Assembly: GCF_001411555.2 (NCBI RefSeq)
Contig: NC_049903.1
Span: 20,565,234-20,629,233 of the forward strand
DNA from: Juglans regia
Lineage: Eukaryota > Streptophyta > Magnoliopsida > Fagales > Juglandaceae
Direction of reading: 5' to 3'
Length of the DNA stretch: 64,000 bases
The notes under the pieces are model-generated. The model was given only the letters and a program-made list of their open reading frames with translations, was not told the DNA's origin and did no database searches. The position numbers and the translations under genes are program-made. Each line of letters starts with the position of its first letter. Within the stretch, counting starts at the first letter, position 1. Positions 56,684-64,000 of this stretch are shown here, piece after piece.

Positions 56684-57260
56684 AAAATTGTTTCGTGGAA
56701 TGTTCGATGACTCAACAAAGCCAACAAGTGTCTTCGTATAAAAAATTATTTTGTGAGTGGAAGGCGAACATAGTATGCTTATAGGATTCTAAGTTGAAAT
56801 CTATTCCAAGAAGAACTGTTCGAAGTATTTGGAGTTTTCTATATGTGGATTGGGCTTATCTTGCATCGAAAGGGCATCAGGAGGTGTTCTAGTGATGTGG
56901 GATAGAAGAGTGGTGAAAAAAATGGAGGAATTTTTAGGGGCATACACGGTTGCAATGTCCTTTAAGAGTGAGGAAGACAACTTCTTGTGGTCTTTTGCTT
57001 GTATTTATGGACTGAATTTGGGCAACAATAGAAGGCTTTTATGGGAAGAATTAGCGGGAGTACATAGTTGGTGGGACTTGCCATGGTGCATAGGTGGAGA
57101 TTTTAATGTTATAAGGTTACCAAGCGGACATTCTGGCAAAAGTAGGATGCGACCAGCGATGTTAGAATTCTCGGAATGTATTTTTTATTTGAGTTTGGTG
57201 GACATCCCTCTTATGGGAAGGACATTCACGAGGTCCAATAATCGGATTTGATCAAGATTG
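56684..57260 (+). pseudogene. LINE ORF2 endonuclease domain
   Basis: KPKIVSWNVR, a stop where Gly is usual, then LNKANK. After a frame change, ORF 56829-57251 reads GGVLVMWDRRVV, FACIYGLNLGNNRRLLWEEL, WCIGGDFNVIRLPSG, GRTFTRSNN. The GGDFN motif contains a catalytic Asp of the exonuclease-endonuclease-phosphatase fold. Confidence 0.75.
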
Positions 57261-57699
57261 GACAGATTTTTAGTTTCATTGGAATGAAAATTCACTATCC
57301 AGACGTATGTCAAAAGAAGTTGTCTCGTTTGTGTTCGGATCATTTTTCTATATTGTTGAATTGTGGTGGGATTCAAGAAGTGTGTCAATATTTTAAATTT
57401 GAAAATATGTGGCTGAAATATGAAAGTTTTGTGGATAGGACTTGGCAATGATGCTCTTCATATAAGTTTCGTGGTACCCATAGCTTAATCTTTGTAGGCA
57501 AACTGAAAAATTTAAAAAAAGATTTAAAACTTGGAATACTCTATCCTTTGGCGATATAGGTGAAAATAAGAAATCCATGTTGAAGGAGTTATAGGAATTA
57601 GAAAGGATACAGGAGGGTCAGGTCCTTATCTTAGAAGAATTATCACAGAAGTCAGAGCTGGTCTCAGAATTAGAAAGAGTTACATTATTGGAGGAGATT

Positions 57700-59062
57700 T
57701 CTTGGTGACAAAAATCTAGAGCATGGTGGATGAAAGAAGGGGATCGAAGTATGATGTTCTTTCATAGAGTGGCTAACTCTCATAGGAGAACCAATAACAT
57801 TAAGATGCTGAATATAGATGGTGTGGATTGTACGGAGGCCCCCGGGACTCGATAACATATTGTTGATTTTTTTGAGCAGTTGCTTACCAAACAAGAAGGG
57901 TGGCGGCCAAAGGTTAATGTACTAGCTTTTGAGTCTATTGAGCCACATAAGGTCTCTTGGTTGGAGAGGCCTTTTGAGGAGATTGAGGTTCACGATTTGG
58001 TGAGGAGAATGGTAAAAGCAAAGCACAAGGTTTAGATGGATTTTCTATTGGTTTCTTCCAAATATGTTGGGAGGTGATAAATGAAGATCTAATGAAGATA
58101 TTCCAGGAATTGTTCTTAGTTGAAAATTTTGAGAAAAGCCTCAATGTCACTTTTATTGTATTGATTTTTAAGAAGATTGAAGCATCAAAGGTTAAGGATT
58201 ATCAGCCCATCACTCTTGTGAATGATGTGTATAATATCATCTTCAAGGTGCTTGTTAATCACCTAGAGAGGTATTGGGAAGATAATTACAAAACCCCAAA
58301 ATGAATTTGTAAAGGGTAGTTTTTCATTCAATTTTAACTGGTTTTGTCAATGAATGCCTAGATAGCAGACTAAAAGTTGGCAATATAAGGATCCTTTGTA
58401 AGTTAGATATGGAGAAGGCATATGATCATGTTAACTGGTATTTCTTACTTTACTTACTTGGGAGGTGCGGATTTTGGGTGAGATGGTATATAGCAACAAC
58501 GAAGTTCTCAATTTTGGTGAATGGCAATCCAGTTGGTTTCTTAAACAGCTCTCGAGACCTAAGACAAGGAGATTCGTTATTCCCACTACTTTTTGTCATT
58601 GTCATGGAAGCGCTTAGCAGAATGTTAACAACTTTAGTAAATAATAGATTTGTGGATGGATTCTCGGTTGGTGATCCCAATATGGGTAATCTTAACACTT
58701 CTCACTTACAATTTGCAGATGATAGACTAATCTTTTGTGAGGTAGATAAAAATCATATTCAGGCACTGAGAGCACTTCTACTATGTTTTGAAGCGGCATC
58801 AGTGTTGAAAGTGGATTTTGACAAATCAGAGCTGGTGCCAGCTGGTAATATTCGTAACATTCGGAAGTTGGCTAACACTCTTAGATGTAAGGTTTCCGCT
58901 CTTCCCATGAATTACCTTGGCCTTCCGTTAGGGGCTGCCTTAAGGGCTAAATCAATCTGGGACACAGTGATCAAGAAGATAGAACGTAGATTAGCAGGTT
59001 GGAATAGACTGTACATGTCGAAAGTTGGCAGGATCCCCTTAATCAAAGAGTACCCTATCTAA
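57700..59062 (+). pseudogene. LINE ORF2 reverse transcriptase
   Basis: [16 protein letters not shown] leads in. Later FIVLIFKKIEASKVKDYQP is RT block 1. ORF 58409-59062 (217 aa) reads MEKAYDHVNWYFL, RQGDSLFPLLFVIVMEALS, FADDRLIFCEVDK (catalytic FADD intact), MNYLGLPLGA and IERRLAGWNRLYMSKVGR. An in-frame stop before 58409 and others upstream break the ORF. Confidence 0.8.
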
Positions 59063-59499
59063 TTTACCTATATACTTCCTATCTCTATTCTCAATTCTAA
59101 CAAGTGTGGCGACCTGGATTGAAAAACTTCATAGTGATTTCCTTTGGAGCGGCATGGGGAATGACTTCAAATTCCATCTAGTCAGTTGGGACATGGTATG
59201 CTCTCCATTGTGCTCTATAGGGCTGGAAATTAGAAACCTAAGGATTTTCAATCATGTTTTACTCGAAAAATGGTTGTAGCGATATAATATGGAACTGGAA
59301 GCCCTATGAAAATTAGTGATTGATTGTAAATATGGAGGTTTGGGGGGAGTTGGTGCACTAGAGAGATAATTGGGGCTAATGGGGTGGGAGTTTGGAAGCA
59401 CATTAGACGAGGATGAGGGGTTTTTAATCGTCATACAAGACTCGTATTGGGAGATAGCTCTAGAATAAAACTTTAGAGCGACCTATTGTGTGGGAATAA

Positions 59500-60210
59500 T
59501 GTCCTGAAGGTCTTGTTCCCTTCAGGTTTTCGGGTTTCATGCGAGAAAGACGCTTCGGTGGTTGATCTTATGGAAATATCTAGGGATCAAGTCTAATGGA
59601 ACATTAACTTCACTAGGGCGGCCCAAGATTGGAAAGTGGGTAGCTTTGAGGACTTTTTTAGTCTCTTGTATTCAAGAAACCGAGCACTCAAGGAGCTGAT
59701 AAGTTGTGGTAGATACCTGCAGGCAAAGGTACCCTCTTATAAGTCTCTCACACAGTCTTAGAACAATCAATTTCCATGGAGAAAGATTTGGCAAAATAAG
59801 GCACCTCCCAAAGCAGCATTCTTTGCTTGGACAACTTCTCTGGGTAAGATTTTGATGACGGATAACTTGCGAAAGTGCAGGGTGATCATAGTAGATTGGC
59901 GTTGCATGTGTAAGAAAAATGGCGAGATTGTGGATCACCTCTTACTGCATTGTGAGCTTGCTAGAGTGCTATGGGATGAACTGTTTGGCAGATTAGGGCT
60001 AGCTTGGGTAATGCCCGACATAGTCGCCGCGTTGTCAGCCATTTAGACAAACATAGGAGGTATTCTACAAATCAAATCGGTGTGGAAGATGGTTCCTATC
60101 TGTATTCTGTGGTGCTTGTGGTAGGAGAGAAATGACCAGATGTTCGAAGACAAGGAGCGCACATTAGAGGAACACTTAGATCTCTTTTTATCACGTCTTT
60201 ATTTCTATGG
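59500..60210 (+). pseudogene. LINE ORF2 zinc-ribbon (zf-RVT) region
   Basis: FPWRKIWQNKAPPKAAFFAW, TTSLGKILMTDNLRKC, DWRCMCKKNGEIVDHLLLHC, ARVLWDELFGRLGL. This is the C-terminal region of plant LINE ORF2. It continues as ILWCLW, RNDQMFEDKERTLEEHLDLF. Confidence 0.78.
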
Positions 60211-60368
60211 GCCATAGTTATAGATTTTAATGGCCTTGATGTTCATGATTTTCTTGTTTCCTTTGCTTCTTCCTATATAGGTGTTACCTTGTATATACCA
60301 TCTTGTGTACTTGGCTATGATTGTTATGGTGAATACAATCGTTTACTTATAAAATAAAATAAAAATTT

Positions 60369-61190
60369 GGAACCGAAATAAATTATTTTAGGTATTGTAG
60401 TTTGTTAATTTTCTCTCTTAATGGTGTGATGTTAAATGCACTTCGGCTTATGATGTACTTAATTTGGTTTTGATTTCTCTTTGCTATTATAGTATTTCAG
60501 GTGATCAGTTTTGATTCTAATTAATAACTTACCAATCGAGCCGCCAAAATATCGTAGAGTGCATCTTTTTTTTAAAGATTCAACCGTCAAAATTATGTCA
60601 TGTAAATGACATTGATCTTCTGTTCATCTTTATTTTATGTCATTTATTTTGACTTAATTTTATGTTCATCTTAATGGTGGTAGAATTCCATGATGGTGTT
60701 ATTTGTCATTTGTTGTCATTGAATAATGCAGTGTGTCAAATCTCTCATGTATACTACTGTGATACTAGATACAAGTTTGGGTTAGAAGAGTCTCATTCAA
60801 AGTCTTTTATAAAAAAGTAGATCCTACTAAAAATGAATAGATTGTTCTATATTTTTTATAATAAGGTTCATTTTTTTATAAAAGAACTGCACGATACTTG
60901 TATACTTATCATTACTGTATCAAAATACCATCGCACTAGTTAGGAGTATAAATGAGTCGGGTATAAGTGAATAGTAGTTGGTAACTTGGGTGCAGCCTTG
61001 GTCTTCGAATTGTATGGAGATAATGAATGAGTTCGAGTTTATGTTTATTTTCTAATTATATTTTATGTTCACAACTTACTTATTATTCAAGTAAAGTCAA
61101 ACCTGTTGATGAGCTACTTAACCTTGACAAAAAATATAATTTATATTTTATCGTACAACTTTAACAAATAAATTGAGTATTTGTAAACTT

Positions 61191-61237
<47 letters not shown>

Positions 61238-61627
61238 TCATACATCATAGAGATTTATTTAAGGTTTAAAGAAATAATTCGATTCAAAATAATTCAATCA
61301 ATTAAATTTGAATTGGTAACAAAATGAATCGAGTCTAGTATTTTCTAGTCATGTACAATCATTTCAATTGGTCAATATGGGCTGATTAAGATCGATTTGA
61401 GTTGATTTAAGATCAATTTGAGTCGATTTTAATCGTTTCAAGATTATATTTATTTTTAAAGTTGTGTTTGATAAATGAGTTATTTTTTTAATTATTGTAT
61501 AAAATATTATAAAGGGCATTTGAGGATGAGTTTTTTTTTTTTTTAAGAAAAACTGTTATCATTTATTCATCAGATAAACTTACATCCATGACTGGATATA
61601 TATTTTAGAATGTTCTCATATCAAACA
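60369..61627. other. AT-rich spacer with an (AT)n microsatellite
   Basis: No gene is seen. An (AT) run lies at about 61195-61230, followed by (AC)4. Confidence 0.5.
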
Positions 61628-61630
61628 TTA

Positions 61631-62258
61631 GAGCATTGGCATTGGATTAGCCAAATGCCTTTTCATCTTTATATTTGACTAATTTTAACAATAAATGGCC
61701 CACATTGAATTAGCCAAAGACTTTTCATCTCAACTATAAGCTACAGTAATTTCATTTTCTTTCTAAAGATGAAGAGTCCTGTAGTAAGTCTAAACCCATT
61801 GTTTATTATATTTTGGCTCCTCTCTCCAGTGGCTCTTTTCCTTCTTCTTTCCTGGGACCCTTTTCCTGCAGTTGTGATGTATTGCCTCACATTATAATAT
61901 GGTGGGATAAAAGTAACAAATATCATCTCATGTTCGTTGTTTTATCTTTCTCTTTATATGGTGGGATAAAAGCAACAACTATTGATATCGATTTTGTTTA
62001 TTGGATTGTGAAAATGAAAATGAAAATGATTGTTAGAAATTATAGGTGATTATAGGAGGTTATGAAAATAAAATTAATTAAAAAATAAAAATTAATTATA
62101 AAAATATAAAAATAAAAAATAATAATATTTTATTATTATAGAGAGTGTGATGACTAATCCAATGTAGACTTTAAGTTTTGAATGATTAGCTAAAAGTGAA
62201 AAAGTTACATATTAGTTAAAATTTGAAGAGTAAAATAACCAATCCAATGCCAATGCTC
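61631..62258. mobile_element. Harbinger-like MITE, 628 bp, TTA duplication
   Basis: It begins GAGCATTGGCATTGGATTAG and ends CAATCCAATGCCAATGCTC. TTA flanks both ends (61628-61630 and 62259-62261). ATGGTGGGATAAAAGYAACAA occurs twice inside. It is the same family as 14882-15449. Confidence 0.85.
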
Positions 62259-63510
62259 TTAGAGTTCCTTGACTTTTAGTAATCACATAAGTAAATTTAG
62301 GACATTATTGCGAGTGGCAAATTATGCTATTAAGCTCAAAATAGATCATTGTTGAATTAGCTTTATAATATGCTTATATTTTTTTAATATTATTTTTTAT
62401 GCACGATGAACGATGAACGATGAGATTGTTATTGGAAATTATTATATTTTATATGGATTATTTTCTCATTATTTTTAATATTATTTTTTATGCACGCGAT
62501 GTGATTATTATTAGAAATATTATATTTCATATGCATTATTTTCTCATTCTATAGGTAAAATATTGCTAAATTGATTTTAATGTGGTCGGATGAAATTATG
62601 TTTTGTTGTTGACTATAGTTTTATTTTGATGTATAGTTTGTTGTAATTTTAATGTATTTAAAAAAATTTAGGCAGAAAAATTTTACACATACATGAATTG
62701 TAAAAAATTTGGGTTGATGAATCTTGAAGATATTATTAAAGTTTATAATTGTGTAAACCTGAAATTAACAGACTCATCTTGTTCGAGATGAATAAAATAT
62801 TTTATTTTTGTAAAAATTTGGATTGAAATAAATTTGTATACAGTCCATTGAATATTTTGCAAATTAATTTGTTTACAATCCAATAAAAATGAAGATAAAA
62901 AATAAACAAATAAAGGTTGGTGGCAATACCGTCTCATCATGGTGGGATAAAAATGAATTTTTCAATTGTTGGAAATTATGAAAATAAATATAAAAAATTA
63001 TTTAAAAAATAAATAAATAATATATATTAAAAAAAGATAAAAAGATAATAATATTTTATAATCATGGAAAGCGAAATGGCTAATTAATATAGGGTTTAAA
63101 TTTTGAATGGATAGTCAAAAGCCAAAAAGAGATATATTAGCCAGTTTTGCATCAAGCTTTTCCTAAACTACTACTAGAAAGCAATTGAGAAGTCATTGTT
63201 GAGACAGAGTGATAGAGCTCTTATATATGGATATTAAAGATTGAGATAGACAGCGATCAAGTGAGTATTAGTAATTTAGTAGTGAAGTGACTAAACTTTG
63301 GGGCCATAATCATCTGACAAATATAAGTACCAACGTATTTAGTGACCATCTAAACATCCAACTCTTCACTATCATCAAATTCTGGGCATATCGAGATTAG
63401 TATATAGAAGATAGATTATTTGGTACAATCTTGAATCTTAATGGATGGTGGTGGACATGATTATGACTAATTCTGGGTAGTTTGAAGGTGTAATGTGTAA
63501 TATGTTGGTA
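62259..63510. other. AT-rich spacer with a partial MITE copy
   Basis: 62938-63146 repeats internal sequence of the 61631 MITE (ATGGTGGGATAAAA, TTGGAAATTATGAAAATAAA, TTTTGAATGGATAGTCAAAAG). ATGAACGATGAACGATGA is a short tandem at 62405-62422. No gene is seen. Confidence 0.5.
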
Positions 63511-63516
63511 TTCTAG

Positions 63517-63768
63517 GGTGCAAAATATAAAACACTTATTGCTCAAGCCATGCATGCATTCCATGCAAATCAAGGTGCATAGCCTACAGTAAATACAGAG
63601 GGGTCCACTGAGTGCATGTAGCAGAATGCAGGAGGTGCTCCTGCAGATTTCATACAACAGACTCCTCAATCCATGCAGCACTCACTGCATATAAAGGATG
63701 ATTCTTCAAATCAAGTTCAAGATCACACGAGCAGCAAATTTGCCAACAATCAAGGATGTAACAGCTAG
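63517..63768 (+). pseudogene. Exon-like Q-rich pseudogene fragment, unknown family
   Basis: It follows a TTCTAG acceptor-like site. 84 codons read GAKYKTLIAQAMHAFHANQG, a stop, PTVNTEGSTECM, a stop, QNAGGAPADFIQQTPQSMQ, HSLHIKDDSSNQVQDHTSS, ending GCNS-stop at 63766-63768. The composition is protein-like (Gln, Asn, Ser, Ala). Both internal stops are TAG and could each come from one C-to-T change of a CAG codon. I do not recognise the family. Confidence 0.4.
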
Positions 63769-63828
63769 AAAATAAATAAGAAAATTTGATTCTATTTTAA
63801 GCTTGTAACCGATAGAAAATATAGCCTT

Positions 63829-64000
63829 ATTTTTTGTTTGGATTCGCAAGTCATCTCAGCTCATCTCAGCTCATCTCAACTCATCTCAGCTCATCTCAAC
63901 TCATCTCACTACTATTCAGTAACTTTAACTCATAAATCTCACTACTATTCACAACTCATCTCATTACTATTCACAATCCATCTCAACTCATCTTAGCTCA
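63829..64000. mobile_element. MITE cut by the window end
   Basis: TTTGTTTGGATTCGCAAG begins it, followed by TCATCTCAGC/TCATCTCAAC repeated at least five times and CTCACTACTATTCA. This is the left end of the same family as 19679 and 38874. The right end lies outside the window. Confidence 0.6.

Larger units (their letters stand above)
55700..60368 (+). mobile_element. L1-type LINE, near full length but degenerate
   Basis: A degraded ORF1-like stretch (55700-56650) precedes ORF2, which starts near 56685 with KPKIVSWNVR, the start of the L1 endonuclease. Then come the endonuclease end, reverse transcriptase, zinc-ribbon region and a 3' tail (GTGTACTTGGCTATGATTG), finishing in a TAAAATAAAATAAAAA tail at 60345-60365. 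Many stops and shifts are present. The 5' end and target duplication are not placed. Confidence 0.8.

Noticed and set aside
1..64000. tRNA, rRNA or other structured RNA genes
   Set aside because: No cloverleaf, rRNA core or riboswitch motif was noticed by eye. A tRNAscan or Infernal run could still find one.

Overview
The window is nuclear DNA of a dicot plant, probably a woody Fagales species. The evidence is GT-AG introns, three intact plant housekeeping genes, AT-rich spacers, and many plant LTR retrotransposons, L1-type LINEs, hAT elements and 3-bp-TSD MITEs. The order-level guess is an inference from the MITE style (termini rich in GAGATGAGATG and CCGGT). Nothing points to a bacterial, viral or organellar contig.

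Three genes look intact, all on the + strand. (1) 16744-25993: 20S proteasome subunit alpha type-3 (PAG1 family), 10 exons, 249 aa. (2) 32934-39689: an RNase H1-type protein with an N-terminal hybrid-binding (viroplasmin-like) domain and a probable organelle-targeting leader, 9 exons, 363 aa. (3) 52634-54672: 60S ribosomal protein L4, 2 exons, 403 aa, with a TATA box, a telo box and site II-like motifs upstream. Every exon junction was read by hand and the reading frames close in all three.

Layout. 1-4137 is spacer with a broken GRF zinc-finger gene and small MITEs. 4138 to about 15680 is an old Ty3/gypsy (Tat-like) element on the - strand, with decayed gag, PR, RT, RNase H, second RNase H and IN, a 111-bp tandem repeat, and an opposite-strand ORF of the 'putative gypsy type transposon' kind. 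It is split by two hAT MITEs and one Harbinger-like MITE. 16.7-26 kb is the proteasome gene, whose introns hold LINE pieces and MITEs. 27.1-27.6 kb is an inverted partial copy of the RNase H gene carrying a SINE-like insertion. 28598-31695 is a non-autonomous LTR retrotransposon packed with fragments of several host genes. 32.9-39.7 kb is the RNase H gene. 40-43 kb is MITE-rich. 43.3-50.3 kb is a gypsy relic split by a Ty1/copia element. 50.7-52.1 kb holds an unidentified ORF and a fold-back element. 52.4-54.7 kb is RPL4. About 55.7-60.4 kb is a long L1-type LINE. 60.4-64 kb is spacer with MITEs and a Q-rich exon-like pseudogene.

The most notable object is the element at 28598-31695. It has 346-bp LTRs (about 96% identical by eye), a 5-bp target duplication CCGTC and an initiator-Met-like primer site, and no recognised RT or integrase. 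Its interior reads, in one frame broken by a single stop, as a chimera of an FG-nucleoporin-like piece, chloroplast NADP-malate dehydrogenase, a KH-domain protein, neurochondrin and a PPR-like piece. It looks like a gene-capturing ('Pack'-type) LTR retrotransposon. All family names were assigned by eye; no database search was run.
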